Assembly (NCBI RefSeq): GCF_002269255.1
Contig: NZ_CP022823.1
Location: forward strand, 2,108,001 to 2,172,000
Source: Klebsiella quasivariicola
GTDB lineage: Bacteria > Pseudomonadota > Gammaproteobacteria > Enterobacterales > Enterobacteriaceae
Direction: 5' to 3'
DNA length: 64,000 nt
Part shown: piece after piece, positions 42,916 through 50,104 of the stretch
Numbering within the stretch: the first letter of the stretch is position 1
Layout of the letters: each line of letters starts with the position of its first letter
Program-made: the position numbers and the translations under genes
Notes under the pieces: generated by a model
Told to the model about the DNA's origin: nothing
The model's database searches: none
What the model saw: only the letters and a program-made list of their open reading frames with translations

Positions 42916-43185
42916 TCAGGGTTTCGACTCTTCCGTTTCGGGTAGGGTCACGTTCAGCTCAAGAATGGAAATATCACCATCCCGCTGCTCCAGCTGCACG
43001 CTCACCATCTCCGGGTCGATCTGCACGTATTTACAAATCACTTCCAGGATATCTTTGCGCAACTGCGGCAGGTAATGCGGTTCCGCGTCTCCGCGGCGGC
43101 GCTCGGCGACGATGATTTGCAGGCGTTCTTTCGCAATATTAGCCGTGTTCTTTTTTCGCGAGAGAAAAAAGTCGAGTAAAGCCAT
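42916..43185 (-). CDS. minE: MinE, topological specificity factor of division
   Basis: 89 residues (E. coli 88). The N-terminal amphipathic membrane-binding and MinD-activating part is MALLDFFLSRKKNTANIAKE, then RLQIIVAERRR; the C-terminal dimer domain is YLPQLRKDILEVICKYVQID onward. It stimulates MinD ATPase and drives pole-to-pole oscillation so that the Z ring forms at midcell. Third gene of minCDE, 3 bp after minD. Confidence 0.98.
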   Translation of the reverse strand: MALLDFFLSRKKNTANIAKERLQIIVAERRRGDAEPHYLPQLRKDILEVICKYVQIDPEMVSVQLEQRDGDISILELNVTLPETEESKP

Positions 43186-43188
43186 AAT

Positions 43189-44001
43189 TTATCCTCCGAA
43201 CAGGCGTTTGAGGAATCCTTTCTTCTCTTCTTCAATGAAGCGGAAAGGGCGTTCTTCTCCGAGCAGACGTTCAACGGTATCGGCATAGGCTTTGCCTGCG
43301 TCCGACGCGGCATCCAGAATCACGGGCTCACCCTGGTTGGATGCGCGCAGAACTGACTGGTCTTCCGGGATCACGCCCACCAGGTTGATGCGTAGAATTT
43401 CCAGCACGTCTTCCATGCTCAGCATATCGCCTTTATTGACGCGGCCTGGATTGTAACGGGTCAGCAGCAGGTGCTCTTTGATCGGCTCTTCGCCATTTTC
43501 CGCGCGGCGGGATTTCGATGCGAGAATGCCGAGGATGCGGTCAGAGTCACGTACGGAGGAGACTTCCGGGTTGGTGGTGATGATGGCTTCATCCGCAAAA
43601 TAGAGCGCCATCAGCGCACCGGTTTCAATGCCTGCCGGGGAATCGCAAACGATGAAGTCGAACTCCATTTTCTTCAGTTCTTCGAGAACTTTGTCGACGC
43701 CTTCGCGGGTCAGGGCGTCTTTATCCCGGGTCTGGGAAGCCGGGAGAATGTAGAGATTTTCCGTGCGCTTATCTTTGATCAGCGCCTGGTTTAACGTGGC
43801 ATCACCCTGGATGACGTTGACGAAATCATAAACGACGCGACGTTCACAGCCCATAATCAGGTCGAGGTTACGCAGGCCGATGTCGAAGTCGATAACGACG
43901 GTTTTCTTTCCCTTCTGGGCCAAACCTGTAGCGATGGCCGCGCTGGAGGTGGTCTTGCCAACGCCCCCTTTACCCGAAGTCACAACAATAATGCGTGCCA
44001 T
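43189..44001 (-). CDS. minD: MinD, septum-site ATPase
   Basis: 270 residues, as in E. coli. ParA/MinD P-loop ATPase: deviant Walker A SGKGGVGKTTSSAA (lysines at 11 and 16), switch region DFDIGLRNLDLIMG near residue 40, Walker B FIVCDSPAGIE near 120, and the C-terminal amphipathic membrane anchor FIEEEKKGFLKRLFGG. ATP-bound MinD dimers sit on the inner membrane, recruit MinC, and are released by MinE. Confidence 0.99.
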   Translation of the reverse strand: MARIIVVTSGKGGVGKTTSSAAIATGLAQKGKKTVVIDFDIGLRNLDLIMGCERRVVYDFVNVIQGDATLNQALIKDKRTENLYILPASQTRDKDALTREGVDKVLEELKKMEFDFIVCDSPAGIETGALMALYFADEAIITTNPEVSSVRDSDRILGILASKSRRAENGEEPIKEHLLLTRYNPGRVNKGDMLSMEDVLEILRINLVGVIPEDQSVLRASNQGEPVILDAASDAGKAYADTVERLLGEERPFRFIEEEKKGFLKRLFGG

Positions 44002-44024
44002 AGAAATTCCTTGTTAAAAAGGGA

Positions 44025-44723
44025 TTAATTTAACGGTTGAATTGCCAAAGCGCTTTCACCTAAACGCAGGCGTGCCGCTTTGCCATAAAATTCGGCCGGG
44101 ATGTTATCGCTCAGCCAATATTCCCCGGCGATGGAAACCAGCTCCGCCGCAAGGTGGGTACAAAATATCTGGGCGTCTCTGTCGCCACCGGCGCCAGCCA
44201 GCGCACGTCCTCGCATCATGCCATATACATGGATATTTCCGTCAGCGATAAGTTCCGCACCGGCACTCACATGATTTGTAACAATAAGATCACAGTGTGG
44301 CGCATAAATGCGCTGACCGGAACGTACCGGCTGATCAATCAAACGCGTTTTTGTGATCTGACTAGCAACTGGCGGCGGAGGGGCGGGTTCGGACGGTGCC
44401 GGACGAGGCGCTTTTTCTTTCCCTTCGGTTAATAACGGGATCCCGGCGCGGTCGATTTCGGTTTTCAGGCGCGGAATTTTGCATCCGCTGACGCCCATAA
44501 TGCGTAAACCGGTCGCGGCGATAGCCTCGTTGACGGCGCGCCACTCGACCTTCTCCTCGATGCTGGCGATATTCACCACCACCGGGGCATGACGCAGAAA
44601 GGCGGGAGCCTGGGCGATTTTGTCTTCTAACGCCTGACGAATAACCTCGGGATTTGCATCGTGCAAATGAACGACAGATAACGTGAAGCTACTGCCTTTA
44701 AGTTCGATTGGCGTATTTGACAT
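44025..44723 (-). CDS. minC: MinC, FtsZ assembly inhibitor
   Basis: 232 residues (E. coli 231). N-terminal FtsZ-inhibiting domain (about 1-110, MSNTPIELKGSSFTLSVVHL, PVVVNIA), a Pro-rich linker (APRPAPSEPAPPPPVASQ) and the C-terminal beta-helix that binds MinD and FtsZ tails (RSGQRIYAPHCDLIVTNHVS, GNIHVYGMMRGRALAG). The ATG at 44723 is chosen by homology; 32 further codons upstream lack it. First gene of the min operon, divergent from ycgL; 23 bp before minD. Confidence 0.98.
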   Translation of the reverse strand: MSNTPIELKGSSFTLSVVHLHDANPEVIRQALEDKIAQAPAFLRHAPVVVNIASIEEKVEWRAVNEAIAATGLRIMGVSGCKIPRLKTEIDRAGIPLLTEGKEKAPRPAPSEPAPPPPVASQITKTRLIDQPVRSGQRIYAPHCDLIVTNHVSAGAELIADGNIHVYGMMRGRALAGAGGDRDAQIFCTHLAAELVSIAGEYWLSDNIPAEFYGKAARLRLGESALAIQPLN

Positions 44724-44849
44724 CCTGGCCTTACTCAATTTGCTGTTTATCGACCGCCGAAGTGCGGTGATATTCCGAAGACTAAAAGGCATGTTATAGT
44801 CACTCATATATTGAGGCAAGTGACCACAGGTCTAATTCCGAGTAAAACT

Positions 44850-45131
44850 ATGTTTTGTGTGATCTATCGAAGTACTAAACGTGAACAAACCTATTTATAC
44901 GTCGAAAAAAAGGACGATTTCTCACGCGTTCCTGACGAGTTAATGCGCAGCTTTGGCACGCCGCAGATGGCGATGCTGCTGCCGCTGGATGGACGTAAAA
45001 AGCTGGTTAACGCCGACCTGGAAAAAGTGAAACAGGCGTTGAGTGAGCAGGGTTATTACCTGCAACTTCCCCCGCCATCTGAAAATCTACTAAAGAAACA
45101 CCTGGCGGAACAGGGGAAACAATCCGATTAA
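44850..45131 (+). CDS. ycgL: YcgL family protein (UPF0745)
   Basis: 93 residues, YcgL domain: MFCVIYRSTKREQTYLYVEK, then DFSRVPDELMRSFGTPQMAM and SEQGYYLQLPPP. The ATG at 44850 starts at the conserved domain; E. coli annotations include some extra N-terminal residues. A small alpha/beta protein, function unknown. It starts the ycgL-ycgM-ycgN run, divergent from minC; ycgM begins 17 bp later. Confidence 0.92.
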   Translation: MFCVIYRSTKREQTYLYVEKKDDFSRVPDELMRSFGTPQMAMLLPLDGRKKLVNADLEKVKQALSEQGYYLQLPPPSENLLKKHLAEQGKQSD

Positions 45132-45148
45132 CCCACCGAGGGAAAATA

Positions 45149-45808
45149 ATGTACCAACATCATAACTGGCAGGGAGCGCTCCTGGATTATCCAGTGAGCA
45201 AAGTGGTTTGCGTCGGCAGTAATTACGCGAAGCACATCAAGGAAATGGGCAGTGCGACGCCGGAAGAGCCGGTGCTGTTTATTAAACCTGAGACCGCGCT
45301 GTGCGATCTTCGTCAGCCGTTGGTGCTTCCCGAAGGGCTGGGCTCCGTGCATCACGAAGTCGAGCTGGCGGTGCTGATCGGCAGTACGCTGCGTCAGGCA
45401 ACGGAAGAGCATGTGCAGAAGGGGATTGCCGGCTATGGCGTTGCGCTGGATCTCACTCTGCGCGACCTGCAGGCTAAAATGAAAAAAGCCGGACAACCGT
45501 GGGAGAAAGCCAAAGGTTTCGATAATGCCTGTCCGATTTCCGGCTTTATCCCGGCCGCCGAGTTCCACGGTGACCCGCAGAATACTCCACTGAGCCTGAA
45601 AATTAACGGTGAGGTGCGCCAGCAGGGAACCACCGCCGACATGATCCATAAGATTGTGCCGCTGATCGCCTATATGTCGCGCTTCTTCACCCTCAAAGCC
45701 GGGGACGTGATCCTCACCGGCACCCCGGATGGGGTCGGGCCGCTGCACAGCGGCGACGAGCTGGAGGTCGGCTTCAACGGCCTGTCGCTCACTACCCGCG
45801 TACTGTAA
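45149..45808 (+). CDS. ycgM: Fumarylacetoacetate hydrolase family protein YcgM
   Basis: 219 residues (E. coli YcgM 219). FAH-fold metal enzyme of the acylpyruvate hydrolase / oxaloacetate tautomerase group. Metal ligands are visible in HHEVELAVLIG (two glutamates near residues 70-72) and GVALDLTLRDLQ (aspartate near 100), with KPETAL and LTGTPDGVGPL around the active site. Substrate in vivo is not settled; FAHD1-like proteins act on acylpyruvates or enol-oxaloacetate. GAGGGAAAATA precedes the ATG. Confidence 0.93.
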   Translation: MYQHHNWQGALLDYPVSKVVCVGSNYAKHIKEMGSATPEEPVLFIKPETALCDLRQPLVLPEGLGSVHHEVELAVLIGSTLRQATEEHVQKGIAGYGVALDLTLRDLQAKMKKAGQPWEKAKGFDNACPISGFIPAAEFHGDPQNTPLSLKINGEVRQQGTTADMIHKIVPLIAYMSRFFTLKAGDVILTGTPDGVGPLHSGDELEVGFNGLSLTTRVL

Positions 45809-45815
45809 GCGCTGC

Positions 45816-45837
45816 TTGCCGCCTTTTGGGGCGGCAA
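45816..45837 (+). terminator. Hairpin after ycgM
   Basis: TTGCCGCC pairs with GGCGGCAA across a 6-nt loop, 8 bp after the stop; the T tail is weak. Confidence 0.55.
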
Positions 45838-45887
45838 AACTTGCATCGGCGTGCCAGACTGGTTATAAGGTGCACCCTTAACTGGTA

Positions 45888-46349
45888 ATGACGGACACTC
45901 CGATGAGCGAACAACCTTTCTGGCAACAAAAAACACTGGATGAAATGACCGACGCGGAGTGGGAATCGCTATGTGACGGCTGCGGCCAGTGCTGCCTGCA
46001 TAAGCTGATGGATGAAGATACCGATGAGATCTACTTCACCAACGTCGCCTGCCGTCAGCTCAATATCAAAACCTGTCAGTGCCGTAACTACGAACGCCGC
46101 TTCGAGTATGAGCCGGACTGCATCAAGCTTACCCGCGAAAACCTGCCGACCTTCGAATGGCTGCCGCCGACGTGCGCCTATCGCCTGCTGGCGGAAGGTA
46201 AGCCGCTGCCGACCTGGCATCCGCTGCTGACCGGCTCAAAAGCGGCGATGCATGGCGAACGCATCTCCGTTCGCCACATTGCGGTCCCCGAGTCCACTGT
46301 CGTCGACTGGCAGGACCATATCCTCAACCTACCTGACAGGGCGCGCTAA
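45888..46349 (+). CDS. ycgN: YcgN family protein (UPF0260), cysteine-rich
   Basis: 153 residues, as in E. coli YcgN. The family shows CDGCGQCCLHKLMDE near residue 30 and TCQCRNYERR near 63, with further cysteines (EPDCIKL, PPTCAYRL); this is the CxxCxxCC type of cluster seen in putative zinc- or iron-binding proteins. The N terminus could also be the ATG at 45903; neither has a strong ribosome site. Function unknown. Separate from ycgM by a hairpin, convergent with the DUF1971 gene. Confidence 0.92.
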   Translation: MTDTPMSEQPFWQQKTLDEMTDAEWESLCDGCGQCCLHKLMDEDTDEIYFTNVACRQLNIKTCQCRNYERRFEYEPDCIKLTRENLPTFEWLPPTCAYRLLAEGKPLPTWHPLLTGSKAAMHGERISVRHIAVPESTVVDWQDHILNLPDRAR

Positions 46350-46357
46350 GCGCCGGG

Positions 46358-46702
46358 TCACGCTTTCCTGGCGTGGAATAGCCCGTTTTCACCGTCGGAT
46401 TCTTCAGCCACCCAGAAGTGGATATTGAAGCGGGCGTCATCGCTCAGTTCCACGCGATGCCAGTACTGCGGCGGGCTGGTGGCAAACTGCCCGGCGTGAA
46501 TCACGACTTTTTTCTCCGGCTCCGTCGCCTGTTCATCGGCAAAACCATAATAGGTCACCGTACCTTCCATGACGCACAGCTGGCCGAAGACGCCGGCCGC
46601 GGTATTGTGATGGCTCAGCAGAGCGGCAGGGACGTTCTCTTTAGTAAAGAACGGTGTGGAGCGTTTAACTTTCCAGTCAGCGGGAATCAGTAATGATGAC
46701 AT
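46358..46702 (-). CDS. DUF1971 (YeaR/TehB-C type) cupin-like protein
   Basis: 114 residues: MSSLLIPADWKVKRSTPFFT, GVFGQLCVMEGTVTYYGFAD, AGQFATSPPQYWHRVELSDD and FNIHFWVAE. This is the DUF1971 domain shared by E. coli YeaR and the C-terminal end of some TehB proteins; the fold is a small cupin with a histidine (YWHRV) that may bind metal. E. coli yeaR is induced by nitrate and nitric oxide through NarL and NsrR. The ATG has GGAG at good distance. An NsrR-type palindrome lies 24 bp upstream, which supports a role in the nitrosative stress response. Not the positional equivalent of yeaR. Confidence 0.85.
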   Translation of the reverse strand: MSSLLIPADWKVKRSTPFFTKENVPAALLSHHNTAAGVFGQLCVMEGTVTYYGFADEQATEPEKKVVIHAGQFATSPPQYWHRVELSDDARFNIHFWVAEESDGENGLFHARKA

Positions 46703-46725
46703 CGTGAGCTCCTGTGGTGCTGTAT

Positions 46726-46748
46726 AAGATGTATTTAATATGCACCTT
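46726..46748. promoter_or_regulatory. NsrR-type operator of the DUF1971 gene
   Basis: AAGATGTATTT, one base, ATATGCACCTT: the first arm matches the AAGATGYATTT consensus fully, the second arm matches AAATGCATCTT at 9 of 11 positions. It lies just before the DUF1971 gene. NsrR is the nitric-oxide-sensing repressor; binding is inferred. Confidence 0.72.
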
Positions 46749-46804
46749 TTAGGGGCTGTGGTCAACCACAGGCAGGAAACGATGCAACGATGCGCAGCAG
46801 ACAT

Positions 46805-46828
46805 AAAAAAACGCCCCGCAGGGCGTTT
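46805..46828 (-). terminator. Terminator of dsbB
   Basis: AAACGCCC pairs with GGGCGTTT, loop CGCA; on the minus strand a T run follows. It lies 25 bp past the dsbB stop. Confidence 0.88.
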
Positions 46829-46853
46829 CATTGTGGGCGGTACTCGCCGCGGC

Positions 46854-47384
46854 TTAGCGGCCAAACAGATCGCGTTTTTTCGCTTTGAAAGGCTGGGCAA
46901 TAACCACCAGGATAGCGACCACCAGATAAGCAGCGAAAATCCCGACCAGCCATTGCGGCATCTCCAGTGACAGGAACTGCCACTGACGCACCGAACAGTC
47001 GCCGGTGGCAACGAAGACCTGAGGTAGCCATTTATCCAGCGGCAGCCAGCTTGGGAAGCGGGCGGCGAAATCGCAGGTCTGGAACGGTGACGGGTGCAGC
47101 TGGATCATTGTATGTTCCCACGCCAGCTGCAGTCCGCGTATTGCGCTGTACAGCCAGATTACCATGGCGACATAGCGCAGCGGCGTTTTGGGGGCGATGG
47201 CGCCCACCAGTCCCGCGCCCATGATACCGAACAGGGCACAGCGTTCGTAAATGCACAGCACACACGGCTGCAGCAGCATCACGTGCTGGAACCACAACGC
47301 GACGAGTTCGAGAATGAAAGCGGTTAACGCCATCAGGAGCCAGGCACCGCGTCCCCTTGAGCACTGGTTTAAATATTGCAACAT
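46854..47384 (-). CDS. dsbB: Disulfide bond formation protein B
   Basis: 176 residues, as in E. coli. Four-helix inner-membrane protein that reoxidises DsbA and passes electrons to quinones. The redox pairs are present: C41-C44 in QPCVLCIYERC and C104/C130 in FQTCDFAARF and ATGDCSVRQW. The ATG at 47384 gives MLQYLNQCS as in E. coli; an in-frame ATG two codons upstream is possible. It lies downstream of nhaB on the same strand, behind a hairpin. Confidence 0.97.
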   Translation of the reverse strand: MLQYLNQCSRGRGAWLLMALTAFILELVALWFQHVMLLQPCVLCIYERCALFGIMGAGLVGAIAPKTPLRYVAMVIWLYSAIRGLQLAWEHTMIQLHPSPFQTCDFAARFPSWLPLDKWLPQVFVATGDCSVRQWQFLSLEMPQWLVGIFAAYLVVAILVVIAQPFKAKKRDLFGR

Positions 47385-47482
47385 AATCATTTCCCTGGAA
47401 GATGCTAAATCATGGCAGTGTAAACGAAAACCGAACCGACGCCAGAGGCGCGGTGGAAAATATTACGTAACGGATTATTGAA

Positions 47483-47504
47483 TGGCCCGGATGGATCCGG
47501 GCCA
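47483..47504 (-). terminator. Palindrome after nhaB
   Basis: TGGCCCGGAT-GG-ATCCGGGCCA, a perfect 10-bp dyad with a 2-nt centre, 9 bp past the nhaB stop. The minus-strand tail TTCAATAATCC is only moderately T-rich. Confidence 0.65.
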
Positions 47505-47512
47505 GGATCGGG

Positions 47513-49063
47513 TCAGGGCAGCACGGGCGTGGTCACCCAGCCGTGCGCCAGCAGCCAGTTGGTGACCGGCATCAAGGTGAACTCGACGCACAGCAGGCCG
47601 ACCAGCGTGAGTACGATGGTGTAGGGCAGGGCCATCCACACCATGCGGCCATAGGAGAGTCGGATAAGCGGCGCCAGCGCGGAGGTCAGCAGGAACAGGA
47701 ATGCCGCCTGACCATTTGGGGTGGCCACTGACGGCAGGTTGGTGCCGGTATTGATTGCCACCGCCAGCATCTCAAACTGCGGCAGGCTGATAGCGCCGTG
47801 TTCGAGGGCCGCTTTCGCTTCGTTAATATAGACTGTGCCGACAAAAACGTTATCCGAAATGGACGACAGCAGGCCGTTGAACAGATAAAACAGCGACAGC
47901 TGCGCGTGCGGCGAGGCCTGCAGCACAAACTCAATGACCGGGGTGAACAGCTGCTGGTCGATGATAACCGCCACAATGGAGAAGAAAACCGTCAGCAGCG
48001 CGGTAAAGGGCAACGCCTCGGTGAACGCCTTGCCAATGGCGTGCTCATCGGTCACCCCGCTAAAAGTGGTGGCGAGGATGATTACCGACAGGCCAATCAG
48101 CCCAACTTCGGCCAGATGAAAGGCGAGGGCGAGGATCAGCCAGACGCCAATTACCGCCTGAGCGACCAGTCGCAGACGCTCCTGACGGCTACGCTGCGCG
48201 CGGCTGCGATGGTCAAAGTCCTGCAGCACTTTCCTCACCGCCGGCGGCAGCGGTTCGCCGTAGCCGAACAGATGATACTTTTCGACCAGCAAACAGGTGA
48301 GGAGGCCGCAGACCAGCACCGGCAGAGTCACGGGCGACATACGTATAAAGAACTCGCCAAAATGCCAGCCTGCGGCTTTGGCGATAATCAGGTTTTGCGG
48401 CTCGCCGACCATGGTCATGACCCCGCCGAGCGCGGTCCCGACGCCGGCGTGCATCATCAGGCTGCGCAGAAAGCCGCGGAACTGCTCCAGCACTTCCCGG
48501 TAGTGCTGGTCGATATGGCTATCATCCAGCAGATCGTTATCATCAGGGCGAGCCGAGGCGACGCGGTGATAGATGCCGTAGAAACCGACGGCGACGCTAA
48601 TCACCACTGCGACTACCGTCAGCGCATCGAGAAAGGCTGAGAGGAAGGCCGCCGCCAGGCAGAAGGCCAGCGACAGCAGCATTTTACTGCGGATCCCCAG
48701 CAGCAGGCGCGTAAACACGAACAGCAGCAGCTGTTTCATAAAGTAGATGCCCGCCACCATGAACATCAGCAGGAGCAGAACTTCCAGGTTGTTGGCGATC
48801 TCCGCCCGCACGTGGTCCGGGCTGGTCATACCGATCAGCACCGCTTCCAGCGCCAGCAGGCCGCCCGGCAGCAGCGGGTAGCACTTCAGCGCCATGGCCA
48901 GGGTAAAAATAAACTCAACCACCAGCAGCCAGCCGGCGACAAAGGGCGCCACGGCAAACACCAGCGGGTTTATGATTAAGAAAATGATTAATGCCAGCTT
49001 ATACCAGTCCGGCGACTGGCCAAGAAAATTGCGCCACAGCGCGCGGCCATAAGAAATTTCCAC
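47513..49063 (-). CDS. nhaB: Na+/H+ antiporter NhaB
   Basis: 516 residues from the GTG at 49063 (E. coli 513). Electrogenic inner-membrane antiporter exporting sodium for protons. About 12 helices; typical segments are FVAGWLLVVEFIFTLAMALK, FLSAFLDALTVVAVVISVAV, GVMTMVGEPQNLIIAKAAGW and NTGTNLPSVATPNGQAAFLF. The GTG is chosen because AAGGA lies seven bases upstream and the protein then starts MEISYGRALWRNFLG; a TTG seven codons earlier has no such site. Divergent from fadR, as in E. coli. Confidence 0.95.
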   Translation of the reverse strand: MEISYGRALWRNFLGQSPDWYKLALIIFLIINPLVFAVAPFVAGWLLVVEFIFTLAMALKCYPLLPGGLLALEAVLIGMTSPDHVRAEIANNLEVLLLLMFMVAGIYFMKQLLLFVFTRLLLGIRSKMLLSLAFCLAAAFLSAFLDALTVVAVVISVAVGFYGIYHRVASARPDDNDLLDDSHIDQHYREVLEQFRGFLRSLMMHAGVGTALGGVMTMVGEPQNLIIAKAAGWHFGEFFIRMSPVTLPVLVCGLLTCLLVEKYHLFGYGEPLPPAVRKVLQDFDHRSRAQRSRQERLRLVAQAVIGVWLILALAFHLAEVGLIGLSVIILATTFSGVTDEHAIGKAFTEALPFTALLTVFFSIVAVIIDQQLFTPVIEFVLQASPHAQLSLFYLFNGLLSSISDNVFVGTVYINEAKAALEHGAISLPQFEMLAVAINTGTNLPSVATPNGQAAFLFLLTSALAPLIRLSYGRMVWMALPYTIVLTLVGLLCVEFTLMPVTNWLLAHGWVTTPVLP

Positions 49064-49262
49064 GACAGAATCCTTCCCGGTCAATTAGTGCATGATTTTG
49101 TGCGTAACTATTGGCAAGAGTACCAGTTGAGTAAAATGAGAAGCAACTTTCTTCGCGTAGCGGCGAGTGGGGATAAGGAAAAGCGCAAAGCAAAAGTAAA
49201 AGCGGAAAATGAAACGGCGATCCCTTTTTAATTCACTTGCCATGCTATCTGCCCTATAACGG

Positions 49263-49279
49263 CTCTGGTATGATGAGTA
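49263..49279. promoter_or_regulatory. Candidate FadR operator before fadR
   Basis: CTCTGGTATGATGAGTA, resembling the site before fadD (CTGGT half conserved, same GATGAGT right side) and placed in the nhaB-fadR intergenic region 33 bp before the fadR start. Suggests autoregulation; binding is inferred. Confidence 0.45.
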
Positions 49280-49311
49280 CAATTGTAACGCTGTGTAATG
49301 GAAATCTTACT

Positions 49312-50031
49312 ATGGTCATTAAGGCGCAGAGCCCTGCGGGTTTCGCGGAAGAGTACATCATTGAGAGTATCTGGAATAACCGCTTCCCTCCTGGATCGAT
49401 TCTCCCCGCTGAACGCGAGCTTTCTGAGCTGATCGGTGTCACCCGCACCACCCTGCGCGAAGTGCTGCAGCGCCTGGCCCGTGACGGCTGGCTGACCATT
49501 CAGCATGGTAAACCCACCAAAGTGAACAACTTCTGGGAAACCTCCGGGCTGAATATCCTCGAAACCCTGGCGCGCCTCGATCACGACAGCGTGCCGCAGC
49601 TGATTGATAATCTGCTCTCTGTGCGCACCAACATTTCCACGATTTTTATCCGCACCGCATTTCGTCAGCATCCGGATAAAGCGCTGGCGGTACTGGACAG
49701 CGCCCGGGAAGTGGAAGATCACGCCGACGCCTTTGCCGACCTCGATTACAACATTTTCCGCGGTCTGGCGTTCGCCTCCGGCAACCCGATTTACGGCCTG
49801 ATCCTTAATGGCATGAAGGGGCTGTATACCCGCATCGGCCGCCACTATTTCTCCAGCCCGGAAGCCCGCAGCCTGGCACTCGGCTTTTACCACCAGCTGG
49901 CGAAGGTATGTGAAGCCGGCCTGCACGATCAGGTGTATGAGCTGGTTCGTCGCTATGGTCACGACAGCGGCGAGATCTGGCACCGGATGCAGAAATCGCT
50001 GCCCGGCGATTTAGCCATGAATATGCGTTAA
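49312..50031 (+). CDS. fadR: FadR, fatty acid metabolism regulator
   Basis: 239 residues, as in E. coli. GntR-family regulator that represses fad genes and activates fabA/fabB; long-chain acyl-CoA releases it. N-terminal winged HTH (about 1-75: EEYIIESIWNNRFPPGSILP, AERELSELIGVTRTTLREVL) and all-helical acyl-CoA-binding domain (LFYN-type helices, SVRTNISTIFIRTAFRQHPD, YHQLAKVCEAGLHDQVYELV). The ATG at 49312 matches E. coli MVIKAQSPAGFAEEY. Target site at fadD is in this window. Confidence 0.98.
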   Translation: MVIKAQSPAGFAEEYIIESIWNNRFPPGSILPAERELSELIGVTRTTLREVLQRLARDGWLTIQHGKPTKVNNFWETSGLNILETLARLDHDSVPQLIDNLLSVRTNISTIFIRTAFRQHPDKALAVLDSAREVEDHADAFADLDYNIFRGLAFASGNPIYGLILNGMKGLYTRIGRHYFSSPEARSLALGFYHQLAKVCEAGLHDQVYELVRRYGHDSGEIWHRMQKSLPGDLAMNMR

Positions 50032-50060
50032 GCCGGCTATTCGCGATCGCTAAACAGAAC

Positions 50061-50091
50061 AAGGGGGCCGATGGCCCCCTTGGTTATTTTA
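50061..50091 (+). terminator. Terminator of fadR
   Basis: AAGGGGGCC pairs with GGCCCCCTT, loop GAT, followed by GGTTATTTT; between convergent fadR and spoVR. Confidence 0.88.
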
Positions 50092-50104
50092 ATCGCCCGC
50101 AATG

